Shown: positions 1 to 6,272, counted from the stretch's first letter. The stretch is 16,624 nucleotides of DNA from Candidatus Nitrosopumilus sp. (GCA_029864805.1 JAOTSS010000042.1:1-16624); one strand, 5' to 3'. Numbers and translations are program-made. Notes: generated from the letters alone by a model not told the origin.

Positions 1-60
1 GCCCTTAGCGGTGATCTTTTTCGTAGACACTGTCGCCCTACCAGGCTAGGCTACGACCCC
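1..60 (-). tRNA. tRNA, 5' part only, probably intron-containing; anticodon unresolved
   Basis: Read on the minus strand from position 60, the sequence starts GGGGTCG (acceptor 5' strand), then TA, then a good D-arm with stem GCCT/GGGC around loop AGCCTGGTA. After G26 the expected anticodon stem strand ACAGT has no partner within normal distance. Nothing like a T-arm (GGTTCAA) appears by nucleotide 60, so an intron is likely. The 5' half resembles archaeal tRNA-Trp in layout, but the triplet at positions 34-36 would read CTA, so I do not assign an amino acid. The 3' half lies outside the window. A TATA-like AACTTAAAAT lies about 25-35 nt upstream on the minus strand. Confidence 0.6.
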
Positions 61-150
61 ACAAACAAGAATGAAAAAGACTTGAATTTTAAGTTATTTT
101 TAACCAAGATTTATTTGCAATCAATATCAATTCGTATTTGTTAGTTAATC

Positions 151-684
151 ATGGTAAAACCAATTTACTTGGCATTAGGCGCAATTCCTGTAATTGTGGC
201 ACTTTTAATCTCAGTTCCGTTACTTACCAAAAATGAAATCCCAACATCTGCAGCAAACTCTGCTGATAAAATAGAAATTGAATACACAAAGCACCAGCTA
301 AAGAAAATTTCTTACGGTATTACAGAGCGAGTTGGAGCACAAAAAACTGAGATTCTTTTCATAAAAAATGATGGTAATACTAAATATTCTGTTACAGAGC
401 AAGGATACCTCCAGCCTGATATTCGCTCAAAACTAGATAAGGAAAAACTAGAGAAATTAAAAGCACTAGTCAAAGAAACTGGTTTTATCAATATTCCATC
501 TGAATCATTTTCAATTCTAGAAAATGCAACAGAGTATCAAAAGTCAAATGTTAAAATCACTCTCAACGGTCATGTGAATCAAATTCATTGGCCTGAACAA
601 AATGCCACTTCAGATTTTATTCCTCCTATAATCACTATGGTTGAATCTGAGCTTGATCAGATTATTTCTGAAATAGGTGAATAG
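151..684 (+). CDS. Membrane-anchored hypothetical protein (177 aa)
   Basis: I do not recognise a named family. Residues 4-26 form one strongly hydrophobic segment after a short MVK start, which fits an N-terminal membrane anchor or uncleaved signal. There is no AxA-type cleavage site right after it. Residues about 40-177 are hydrophilic, alternate short beta-like stretches with Lys/Glu-rich helices, contain no cysteine and look like a soluble extracytoplasmic domain. The gene ends 30 nt before pdxS on the same strand, so it may be co-transcribed with the B6 genes, but nothing in the protein suggests a link to B6 synthesis. The start is the first ATG after in-frame stops. No clear Shine-Dalgarno is present, and the upstream TATA candidate is weak. 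Confidence 0.75.
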   Translation: MVKPIYLALGAIPVIVALLISVPLLTKNEIPTSAANSADKIEIEYTKHQLKKISYGITERVGAQKTEILFIKNDGNTKYSVTEQGYLQPDIRSKLDKEKLEKLKALVKETGFINIPSESFSILENATEYQKSNVKITLNGHVNQIHWPEQNATSDFIPPIITMVESELDQIISEIGE

Positions 685-714
685 GTACAAATAGTCTTTA
701 GTAAAAATTAGACC

Positions 715-1683
715 ATGCTCCCATTATCTGGCCAACGATTAGATGCCAAAGGAATAGTCTCAGATAACATTAACTCTGTTGAGACATTGCGTGGCTCATC
801 TACTGTTAAACGGGGTTTTGCGCATATGCTAAAAAATGGAGTGGTGATGGATGTTACAACAGTAGAACAAGCTCAAATTGCTGAAGAAGCAGGAGCTGTG
901 TCTGTAATGGTTTTAGACAAGCTTCCATCTGAGGTTAGAAAGGCAGGAGGAGTTGCACGAACTGCTAGCATTAGAATTATTGAAGACATTATGAATTCTG
1001 TTACAATCCCAGTAATGGCAAAATGCAGGATAGGTCATGTCAATGAAGCGTTGGTCCTTCAAGAAACCGATGTTGACATGATAGATGAATCTGAAGTTCT
1101 TACACCTGCTGATGAATTTCATCATATTTGGAAATGGGACTTTACAACACCTGTTGTTAATGGCGCTAGATCTCTGGCTGAAGCTTTGAGGAGAATTGAG
1201 GAAGGCGCATCAATGATTCGAACTAAAGGAGAACCTGGAACTGGAAATGTTGCAGAAGCAGTAACCCATATCAAAAAAGTAAATGATGAACTCAGAACAA
1301 TAAAGGCAATTTATGATTCAGGTGATAATCAAGATTTAGTTAGAATTGCACGAGAATTCAAAGTCTCTTATGACATTGTTCAGCAAACTGCAAAACTTGG
1401 AAGACTACCTGTTGTAAATTTTGCAGCAGGTGGAATTGCGACACCTGCAGATGCTGCATATTTGATGTCACTGGGATGTGATGGCATCTTTGTAGGCTCG
1501 GGAATTTTTAACGCAGATGATGCAAGAGAAAGAGCAAGAGCAATAGTCTTGGCTACAACTTTTTGGAACGAGTCTGACAAAGTAAAAGAAGCACAAAAGA
1601 TGATTGATGAAAGACAATCCATGATTGGCCTAGATGTAAAGACACTGGAATTGCGTATGCAAGATAGAGGCAGCTCACTATGA
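715..1683 (+). CDS. pdxS: Pyridoxal 5'-phosphate synthase, synthase subunit PdxS
   Basis: PdxS builds PLP from ribose 5-phosphate, glyceraldehyde 3-phosphate and ammonia, taking the ammonia from PdxT in a cytoplasmic 12+12 complex. The (beta/alpha)8 landmarks are all present. Asp46 lies in VVMDV. Lys103 in MAKCRIGH and Lys171 in [10 protein letters not shown] match the two catalytic lysines of the family (K81 and K149 in B. subtilis). The phosphate loops [13 protein letters not shown] (236-248) and GSGIF (261-265) are intact. The ATG start gives about 22 residues more than bacterial homologues before the conserved VKRGFA motif. An in-frame TTG at 787 would give the usual length, so the start is uncertain. 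A weak TATA-like TACAAATA lies 25 nt before the ATG. The stop overlaps the pdxT start (ATGA), so the two are translationally coupled. Confidence 0.97.
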   Translation: MLPLSGQRLDAKGIVSDNINSVETLRGSSTVKRGFAHMLKNGVVMDVTTVEQAQIAEEAGAVSVMVLDKLPSEVRKAGGVARTASIRIIEDIMNSVTIPVMAKCRIGHVNEALVLQETDVDMIDESEVLTPADEFHHIWKWDFTTPVVNGARSLAEALRRIEEGASMIRTKGEPGTGNVAEAVTHIKKVNDELRTIKAIYDSGDNQDLVRIAREFKVSYDIVQQTAKLGRLPVVNFAAGGIATPADAAYLMSLGCDGIFVGSGIFNADDARERARAIVLATTFWNESDKVKEAQKMIDERQSMIGLDVKTLELRMQDRGSSL

Positions 1684-2297
1684 GTATCAATGTTGGTGTG
1701 TTATCAATCCAGGGAGACGTCCGAGAAAATCTCCTGTCGACAAAAGCTGCAATTGATGAGTTAGGAATAGATGGAAAAGTAACTGAAGTTAAAACGCCTG
1801 ATGAAATTTCTTCATTAGATGGTCTGATAATTCCCGGCGGTGAGAGCACTACCATTGGAGCGTTATCTCTGGTAAATGGCTCTTTGAAGATTATGAAGGA
1901 AAAAATTGAAAACGGAATGCCAGTTCTTGGAATTTGTGCTGGCATGATAATGCTATCAAAGACTGCAAGTGATCATGTTATTGGAAAAACAGATCAACCT
2001 CTTTTGGATATACTTGACATCACGTTGGAGCGAAATTCCTTTGGACGGCAAAAAGAATCATTTGAGGCCAATGTGTCTCTGGATTCAATAGACATCTCAA
2101 AATTCAACGGCGTCTTTATTCGGGCACCATCTGTTTCTGGTGTTGGCTCTGATGTTGAGGTGCTATCAAAACTTGATGAAAAAATTGTTGCCATAAAAAA
2201 AGGAAACGTAATTGGAACGTCATTTCATCCAGAACTGACTCAAGACTTATCTCTACACAAGTACTTTATAACTCTGGTACAGCAACATACAAGCTAG
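1680..2297 (+). CDS. pdxT: Pyridoxal 5'-phosphate synthase, glutaminase subunit PdxT
   Basis: This class I glutamine amidotransferase hydrolyses glutamine and channels ammonia to PdxS. The family triad is visible: Cys86 in GICAGM, and His183 with Glu185 in SFHPEL. The oxyanion/glutamine loop PGGESTT (52-58) is intact, as is IRAPSV (147-152). At 205 residues it has normal family length. The ATG at 1680 overlaps the pdxS TGA by 4 nt, the usual arrangement for this pair and strong support for the start. No other B6 gene is adjacent. The next 700 bp are gene-poor, so the transcript probably ends soon after 2297. Confidence 0.97.
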   Translation: MSINVGVLSIQGDVRENLLSTKAAIDELGIDGKVTEVKTPDEISSLDGLIIPGGESTTIGALSLVNGSLKIMKEKIENGMPVLGICAGMIMLSKTASDHVIGKTDQPLLDILDITLERNSFGRQKESFEANVSLDSIDISKFNGVFIRAPSVSGVGSDVEVLSKLDEKIVAIKKGNVIGTSFHPELTQDLSLHKYFITLVQQHTS

Positions 2298-2340
2298 TTT
2301 TAGACCTCTGATTTTGATTATTGTTTCTTGCAGCACTTTT

Positions 2341-2384
2341 GTGGTTCAAATTTGACTGGGAGCACAACGTGTGTGGGGATATAG
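2341..2384 (+). repeat. Dispersed repeat, copy 1
   Basis: This 44-nt stretch aligns with 3586-3628 at about 35 of 44 positions with a single one-base gap. The most conserved parts are the 10-bp palindrome TCAAATTTGA (2346-2355) and TGGGGATATA. It lies 44 bp past the pdxT stop. Function is unknown. It could be a regulator site, a mobile-element relic or part of an RNA. Confidence 0.6.
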
Positions 2385-2699
2385 TTAGCAGCAAAGATTT
2401 TGCACTAATTCTAGACCTAGAAATTTACTTGAGTTTTACTCTAAACTAGATTTGACCATGAATATTATTCGTTATTTTGAAGATAAAAAAATTGATAGGC
2501 ACTAGAGATGATTTAAAATTTAAACTTTAATCCTGAAACGCTTTTTCTGATTAAATTACCTTCAAGTTTAAACAATATTGTGAAATTTTTGAATCGATTT
2601 TGATCCCATGTTTAGTATACTTTATGACTGATTGATTTGAAGAATTAGAAAATGAAAACTAGGTTTTTCAACACTTCACGTTTTTCCAACCTTAACTTA

Positions 2700-2724
2700 G
2701 ACAATGAAAATTAATTTCATTCTC
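2700..2724. repeat. AT-rich inverted repeat
   Basis: Arms AATGAAA (2703-2709) and TTTCATT (2715-2721) are perfect complements around ATTAA. Two further pairs flank one mismatch. It could be a protein-binding dyad or a weak hairpin. It lies about 50 bp beyond the stop of the minus-strand ORF 2773-2889, so it might mark that transcript's end. Confidence 0.35.
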
Positions 2725-2772
2725 GTTTGAATATGTTGATCGCTATTTAATCACGAAAAGTTTACTCCCAAC

Positions 2773-2889
2773 TTAGTTTTTGTCAGATTCTTGTTTATGC
2801 TTTTTGCGTCTTTTCTGTTTAATGGTGCCACCAATATTGTGTCCACGGGATAATTTCTTAGTCATATCTATTATTTCCCTATCATTCAT
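2773..2889 (-). CDS. Possible small basic protein (38 aa)
   Basis: The ORF runs from an ATG to TAA and encodes 38 residues. It begins MNDREIIDMTKKLSRGHN and has a Lys/Arg-rich tail (KQKRRKKHK) ending in KN. The composition looks protein-like. The frame stays open 12 codons further upstream without another start codon. A basic tail like this often contacts nucleic acid, but no family is recognised. There is no clear TATA or Shine-Dalgarno at the right distance. It may be a real microprotein or the 3' part of a decayed gene whose start is the CxxC ORF at 2957-3001. Confidence 0.35.
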   Translation of the reverse strand: MNDREIIDMTKKLSRGHNIGGTIKQKRRKKHKQESDKN

Positions 2890-2956
2890 GTATACCTTTG
2901 TAGTTTCTTTTTCTCGATACTTGGATTATTTGGATAGTCAAGGTTAGTTTCTAAAC

Positions 2957-3001
2957 TCAATTAGCATACTTTCCACAATTACTACATCTAGGTATCTTCA
3001 T
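2957..3001 (-). pseudogene. 14-codon ORF with CxxC pair, possible remnant of a zinc-ribbon gene
   Basis: The minus strand reads MKIPRCSNCGKYAN and then TGA. A Cys-x2-Cys-Gly-Lys at the extreme N terminus is typical of small archaeal zinc-ribbon proteins, but the second metal-binding half is missing. Another minus-strand frame (2773-2889) continues with protein-like sequence about 70 nt downstream. I infer a broken gene, but chance cannot be excluded at this length. Confidence 0.2.
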
Positions 3002-3044
3002 GGTTTAGTGAGGATGATAATTAAAAATAACATCTCAAAATGGT

Positions 3045-3491
3045 TCAAAGATTACTCAAATATTCAATCGTTGCCTGTTGTCTGTGCGCAAAGATTTTTT
3101 TGAGTTTGTCTAGGGCATACCATTCAAACATTTTCCCGATAAATCCATACTGTAGTTCAAATTCAATCTCATCTTTTACCTTGGTTTGATTCTCGTTTAT
3201 CTTATGAAAAACATGAGTATGCTTCCAGCGTTTGAATATCGTGTTACTCATTTCATCGACATATGTGTATGGCCTGCAGGTTATAATTTTGGTTTTCCAG
3301 GTTATTCGGGTCAGCAACTTGCTTGAAAAATAAGCAGTTTGTCCAAGTGTTATTTTGTTACTGCTTGTTTCTATTATCTTAAAATCCAATCTTTTAGGAG
3401 TGATTATTTCTAAATGGTGTAAATCAGTATAGAAATTCCAGACCTTGTCAATAGGGGCATCTACAACAAAAGAATGATGAAAGGTTTTCAA
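3045..3491 (-). CDS. SRPBCC/START-fold protein (cyclase/dehydrase-like), TTG start
   Basis: The protein matches the SRPBCC (Bet v1/START-like) superfamily, which binds hydrophobic ligands in a helix-grip cavity. After the start, KTFHHSFVVDAPIDKVWNFY is the characteristic first strand and helix. The middle shows the WKHTHVF pattern, then KVKDEIEFELQYGFIGKMFE, and the C-terminal helix ends in IFAHRQQ. Ligand and role are unknown. No ATG precedes the domain. The frame is open from a TTG at 3527 (160 aa), but a TATA box (3513-3521) sits 26 nt before the TTG at 3491, which fits a leaderless 148-aa protein starting right at the domain. I prefer that start. The gene is divergent from the cupredoxin/haem gene. 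Confidence 0.85.
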   Translation of the reverse strand: MKTFHHSFVVDAPIDKVWNFYTDLHHLEIITPKRLDFKIIETSSNKITLGQTAYFSSKLLTRITWKTKIITCRPYTYVDEMSNTIFKRWKHTHVFHKINENQTKVKDEIEFELQYGFIGKMFEWYALDKLKKIFAHRQQATIEYLSNL

Positions 3492-3512
3492 CTGTATTGG
3501 AATCTCATACTC

Positions 3513-3521
3513 ATAATATAT
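3513..3521 (-). promoter_or_regulatory. TATA box for the SRPBCC gene
   Basis: On the minus strand the sequence reads GATATATTATG. Its centre is 26 nt before the TTG at 3491, the usual archaeal TATA-to-start distance for a leaderless mRNA. It lies inside the 160-aa version of the ORF and so argues for the shorter start. Confidence 0.5.
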
Positions 3522-3585
3522 CTCCAAAAGATTTGTCTTAAGATTGAATTTAGTTTGTCTTTTGTGGTATTTTGCACTATCTAAC

Positions 3586-3628
3586 GTGATTCAAATTTGA
3601 CCCGGAGTATGACCTGTTGGGGATATAA
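3586..3628 (+). repeat. Dispersed repeat, copy 2
   Basis: This is the second copy of the element at 2341-2384, including the palindrome TCAAATTTGA (3591-3600) and TTGGGGATATA. It lies between the divergent SRPBCC and cupredoxin/haem genes, upstream of both TATA boxes. A TTTTGCACTA string flanks both copies, but on opposite sides (downstream of copy 1, upstream of copy 2). Confidence 0.6.
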
Positions 3629-3690
3629 TGCTAAGGATGAAATTTTCAGACCAACGTTAGAATTTTTAAATGAAAAATGAGTTTTAGATA

Positions 3691-3698
3691 ATATATTA
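3691..3698 (+). promoter_or_regulatory. TATA box for the cupredoxin/haem gene
   Basis: ATATATTA within TAATATATTAAAG is centred about 29 nt before the ATG at 3724, implying a leaderless or nearly leaderless transcript. Confidence 0.55.
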
Positions 3699-3723
3699 AA
3701 GATGAAACACGAAATTACATTAA

Positions 3724-5397
3724 ATGAAATTATTGATTCTACTAACAATACTACTTTTTGGAACTACTTCCATTTCACAAGGTTCATTTCTCATCAATGA
3801 TGCATTTGCCCAATCTGACCAAGTTCTACCTCCACATCAACAAATGAGAATGATCAATAATCCCTCTCAAGTCATGTGCAGCCCAGACATGGTCTTAATG
3901 ATGCGAGACTCTAGTGGATTGCCAGCTTGTGTAACTCCCCAGAGTTATCTTAGATTAGCAGATAGGGGATGGGGTAATTTTGACTGGGATTTGCTTTCAC
4001 AACACCCACACCAAATGCAAGGCGTGATGATGAACATGATGAACAATCCTCAGATGTGGCAACACATGACAACTCATCCTCATATGACAGACATGATGCA
4101 AAGACATGGGATGATGGGACATGGGATGGGTCAAGGCATGATGATGGGTGGCGGTGGACCCAGTGGTTGTCCTATGTGTCCTGTGGGCGAATCACCTAGA
4201 GATTCTAAAATTCCTCAAACAGCGGCATGCCCTTGGTGTCCAATTAGTAACCAATGGATGATGCACAATCCACAACACATGCAGAATATGATGAACCAAA
4301 TGATTGATGATCCACAATTGCGACAACAGATGATAGATACAATGTTAGAGATGCAGCAGAAACAAACTCAACAACAAAAAACAATTCCAAGTACTGCCAC
4401 AGGAGATGAAAACACAAAGTCATTTGACGTAACTGCATTTCAGTGGGGATTTGAGCCACAGTTTATCAAAGTTGATCAAGGTGACAGAGTAATTCTAAAA
4501 ATTACCAGCATTGATGTGACTCATGGGTTTGCTCTAGATGAGTTTGGCATTGACGAACCATTGAATGTAGGAAAGACTGTAACAATAGACTTTGTTGCAG
4601 ACAAGGTTGGAACATTTGGATTTTATTGTTCTATAATGTGTGGTGCAGGACACAATGAACAGAGTGGCTTTCTCATAGTAAGAGATCCCAATCAACCAGA
4701 ACCAGAACCAATTAGAGTAATTGCTCCAAAATCTCAGACAGAAATTACACTTGATGGAAACAGCAATGATTGGAATGATGTACCTGAAAGTATGTTCATG
4801 ACGGCATTTGATGATGAAGGAAGAAAAATCAATGTCAAGGCTCAGACTTTTGATGGTAATCTCTATCTTTTGATGCGATGGCAAGACAATGATGCAAACA
4901 ATGATGCCTCAACTCATTCAGATAGAATATCAGTAGGATTTGACATCTCTGGAGATTCAGATATTGCAATGGGAGCAGCAGGAGTGCCTCATGTCAAAGT
5001 CGCTCAGAGAACCATAGGTGAGGGAGTTGTCGACATTTGGCACTGGAAGGCATATGACACCCACACAGAATCACATGATAAAATCGATGATGAGTTTGCA
5101 GGACCATTTGAGCAGCTAAAAGAGCACTATTACAGAGATGATGATGACAAGTATGGAGGAAATAACGAAGTGTCTTCTGCCTCATCATACAATGAAGATA
5201 CAAAGGAATGGATAGTTGAGGTTTCAAGGCCACTTGTAACTTCAGATGTAGATGTGGAAGGTTTTGGCCCAATAGACAAACAGTTCAGTTTGGGTGAAAG
5301 TTACAGGATTGCCTTTGCAGTATGGGATGGTGGTAAAGGAGAGATTGGTGGAATGCACAAGGCAACGGACTGGGGAATTTTAGTTTTAGAAAGGTAA
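3724..5397 (+). CDS. Secreted Met/His-rich, CuA-like cupredoxin and haem-domain fusion protein
   Basis: This 557-aa protein is probably an extracytoplasmic redox or metal protein. Residues 1-29 are a Sec signal peptide with cleavage after AFA. Residues 51-84 form a short domain with Cys52 and Cys69 and an RGWG end, seen in many thaumarchaeal exported proteins. Residues 90-215 are very rich in Met, His and Gln, with NPQ repeats and two CPxC motifs (149-152 and 169-172), suggesting copper binding. Residues 230-320 are a cupredoxin like cytochrome oxidase subunit II. His267, Cys302, Cys306 and His310 match CuA ligands, but the usual Met three residues after the last His is Gln313. Residues 335-557 match the ethylbenzene dehydrogenase gamma-type haem-binding family, with DIWHWKA at 437-443 and a conserved GGMHKATDWG near the end. 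No transmembrane helix follows the signal. Partners are unknown. Confidence 0.85.
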   Translation: MKLLILLTILLFGTTSISQGSFLINDAFAQSDQVLPPHQQMRMINNPSQVMCSPDMVLMMRDSSGLPACVTPQSYLRLADRGWGNFDWDLLSQHPHQMQGVMMNMMNNPQMWQHMTTHPHMTDMMQRHGMMGHGMGQGMMMGGGGPSGCPMCPVGESPRDSKIPQTAACPWCPISNQWMMHNPQHMQNMMNQMIDDPQLRQQMIDTMLEMQQKQTQQQKTIPSTATGDENTKSFDVTAFQWGFEPQFIKVDQGDRVILKITSIDVTHGFALDEFGIDEPLNVGKTVTIDFVADKVGTFGFYCSIMCGAGHNEQSGFLIVRDPNQPEPEPIRVIAPKSQTEITLDGNSNDWNDVPESMFMTAFDDEGRKINVKAQTFDGNLYLLMRWQDNDANNDASTHSDRISVGFDISGDSDIAMGAAGVPHVKVAQRTIGEGVVDIWHWKAYDTHTESHDKIDDEFAGPFEQLKEHYYRDDDDKYGGNNEVSSASSYNEDTKEWIVEVSRPLVTSDVDVEGFGPIDKQFSLGESYRIAFAVWDGGKGEIGGMHKATDWGILVLER

Positions 5398-5448
5398 CGA
5401 CAAAATAATTCAAATTAAAAAATAATAATGTCAATTACAACTAAAATT

Positions 5449-5559
5449 CTAATAATCACAACTACACGTCTTTGGCTTTTTTGGATTACAGATTTTACAA
5501 TCTAATAGACATTTGTCTTCAGGACAATAGCCCCAAAACTGTTTTTTCTTTAAACTCAT
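5449..5559 (-). CDS. Six-cysteine microprotein (36 aa), type A
   Basis: The ORF runs from ATG to TAG and encodes 36 residues. It has a Lys-rich start, FWGY, then cysteines at 12, 17, 21, 24, 32 and 34, ending TCSCDY. Six Cys in 36 residues and the terminal CxC suggest a small zinc-, copper- or iron-sulfur-binding protein. No family is recognised. There is no signal peptide, so it is probably cytoplasmic. It is convergent with the copper/haem protein gene (51 bp gap). The ORF at 13758-13868 has the same length, Cys count and first-Cys position, which supports both being real genes. A TATA-like TATTATGTTAAAAT lies within 20 nt upstream, nearer than ideal. Confidence 0.65.
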   Translation of the reverse strand: MSLKKKQFWGYCPEDKCLLDCKICNPKKPKTCSCDY

Positions 5560-5601
5560 TATTTTAACATAATACAAAAAATGTTGAAATTTTTTTGGAT
5601 G

Positions 5602-6015
5602 TCATGGATTTCCAGGAATTGCAACCCAGAATGAAATATTGCCTGGATTCAATCTGTCTGTTATCTTCAGAGTTTCAGTATCAATCACAACAATCTCATT
5701 TGTTTGAGTTACTCCCACAAACAATTTGATTCCGCTAGAATCTGTTCTCAATCCATGTGGTCCTTTACCTACAATAATCTGTTTGATCACTTCAAATGAT
5801 GTCGTGTCAATTACACTTATCTTGTCATCTCCAATTCCTGAAACAAATATTCTATTTCCAGTAGGTGGAATGTCAATACCGTGATGGCCCTTACTGACTG
5901 GGATGCGTTTGATTATCTCCTTGTCATCCAGATCAATTCCTTTCCAAACTAATCTGCATCCTTCTTTTGATGTGTACGATGGTTCTACTGTTTGAAATTG
6001 CATATTGTTAGTCAT
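5602..6015 (-). CDS. Short YVTN-type beta-propeller protein, probably N-terminally truncated
   Basis: The sequence carries about three YVTN/NHL-like blades with the repeat pattern HGIDIPPTGNRIFVSGIGDD-ISVIDT, then HGLRTDSSG-LFVG-EIVVIDT. It ends in VAIPGNP, a C terminus typical of thaumarchaeal YVTN proteins. Such proteins normally have six or seven blades and a signal peptide. Here there are only 137 residues and no signal, so the N-terminal half seems lost. Residues 1-30 do not look like a blade. A TATA box (6023-6030) is 12 nt from the first ATG but 24 nt from the ATG of Met5 (6003), so Met5 may be the true start. It may be an expressed remnant or a gene decaying in place. Any ligand is unknown. 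Confidence 0.6.
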   Translation of the reverse strand: MTNNMQFQTVEPSYTSKEGCRLVWKGIDLDDKEIIKRIPVSKGHHGIDIPPTGNRIFVSGIGDDKISVIDTTSFEVIKQIIVGKGPHGLRTDSSGIKLFVGVTQTNEIVVIDTETLKITDRLNPGNISFWVAIPGNP

Positions 6016-6022
6016 GATTGGT

Positions 6023-6030
6023 TATTATAA
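6023..6030 (-). promoter_or_regulatory. TATA box for the YVTN fragment gene
   Basis: The minus strand reads TTTATAATAACC. Its centre is 24 nt from the ATG at 6003 (Met5) and only 12 nt from the ATG at 6015, so it favours the inner start. It directly follows the upstream gene's terminator T-run. Confidence 0.4.
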
Positions 6031-6068
6031 AAAAGAAGTTGTTGCTAGCCCAATAAACCGCTAGCAAC
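6030..6068 (-). terminator. Hairpin plus T-run ending the 49-aa gene
   Basis: Read on the minus strand, GTTGCTAGC (6068-6060) and GCTAGCAAC (6049-6041) form a perfect 9-bp stem with a 10-nt loop. A TTCTTTTTT run follows at once. The stem contains the stop codon and last codons of the 49-aa gene, so the terminator and the coding end are fused. Confidence 0.65.
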
Positions 6069-6194
6069 AAGATAGGCTCCCGCACCCACTCCAATCACTG
6101 CATCTATTCCCATACAGATAAGGTCGAATTTCACTACCTTTTTGAATGGAGCATGAACCATTTTATCCCAGTTTGAGATTTGTTGTGTTTTCAT
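6045..6194 (-). CDS. Small single-helix membrane protein (49 aa)
   Basis: The ORF encodes 49 residues: a polar N-terminal part (MKTQQISNWDKMVHAPFKKV), then one hydrophobic stretch at about 25-48 (ICMGIDAVIGVGAGAYLVAS) ending in LLG. This fits a one-helix membrane protein with its N terminus inside, judged by the positive charges. No family name is known to me. A 50-codon ORF ending exactly at a terminator, and divergent from a well-defined plus-strand promoter across 6195-6270, supports a real gene. No clear Shine-Dalgarno is seen. Small membrane proteins of this type often associate with larger complexes, but no partner can be named. Confidence 0.65.
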   Translation of the reverse strand: MKTQQISNWDKMVHAPFKKVVKFDLICMGIDAVIGVGAGAYLVASGLLG

Positions 6195-6248
6195 GATTAA
6201 ACTATAGTAAAAGATCCTCATAGAGTCTGGTAAATTATTCTGATTACC

Positions 6249-6268
6249 GGTAAGCTGAATAGCTTACC
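6249..6268. promoter_or_regulatory. Perfect dyad, likely operator between divergent genes
   Basis: GGTAAGCT (6249-6256) and AGCTTACC (6261-6268) are perfect complements around GAAT. The right edge abuts the BRE/TATA region of the plus-strand promoter at 6273, a position where a bound repressor would block TFB/TBP. A site 55 bp upstream of the minus-strand start could also affect that gene. The regulator is unknown. Confidence 0.5.
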
Positions 6269-6272
6269 AAGG

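Larger units (their letters stand above)
2298..3044. other. Gene-poor intergenic stretch between pdxT and the SRPBCC gene
   Basis: No ORF of ordinary size lies here. The stretch holds one copy of a dispersed repeat (2341-2384), an AT-rich inverted repeat (2700-2724), a plausible 38-aa minus-strand ORF (2773-2889) and a 14-aa minus-strand ORF with a CxxC pair (2957-3001). Elsewhere it is AT-rich, with TTTAAA tracts near 2510-2530 and 2565-2572 that could be promoter elements. No tRNA or recognisable structured RNA was found. The tiny minus-strand ORFs may be remnants of one decayed zinc-ribbon gene. Confidence 0.6.

Noticed and set aside
1553..1945. Minus-strand 130-aa ORF across the pdxS/pdxT junction
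   Set aside because: It spans two certain genes on the other strand and matches no family.
2458..2505. 15-aa plus-strand ORF MNIIRYFEDKKIDRH
   Set aside because: Too short, with no promoter or ribosome site; chance is likely.
2298..3044. Possible CRISPR, riboswitch or transposon in the gene-poor stretch
   Set aside because: No regularly spaced repeats, no transposase frame and no recognisable riboswitch core. Only one copy of the dispersed repeat lies here.
4244..5272. Three minus-strand ORFs (71, 116 and 92 aa) within the copper/haem gene
   Set aside because: They lie antisense to a well-supported coding sequence, have odd composition and no promoter, so they are shadows.
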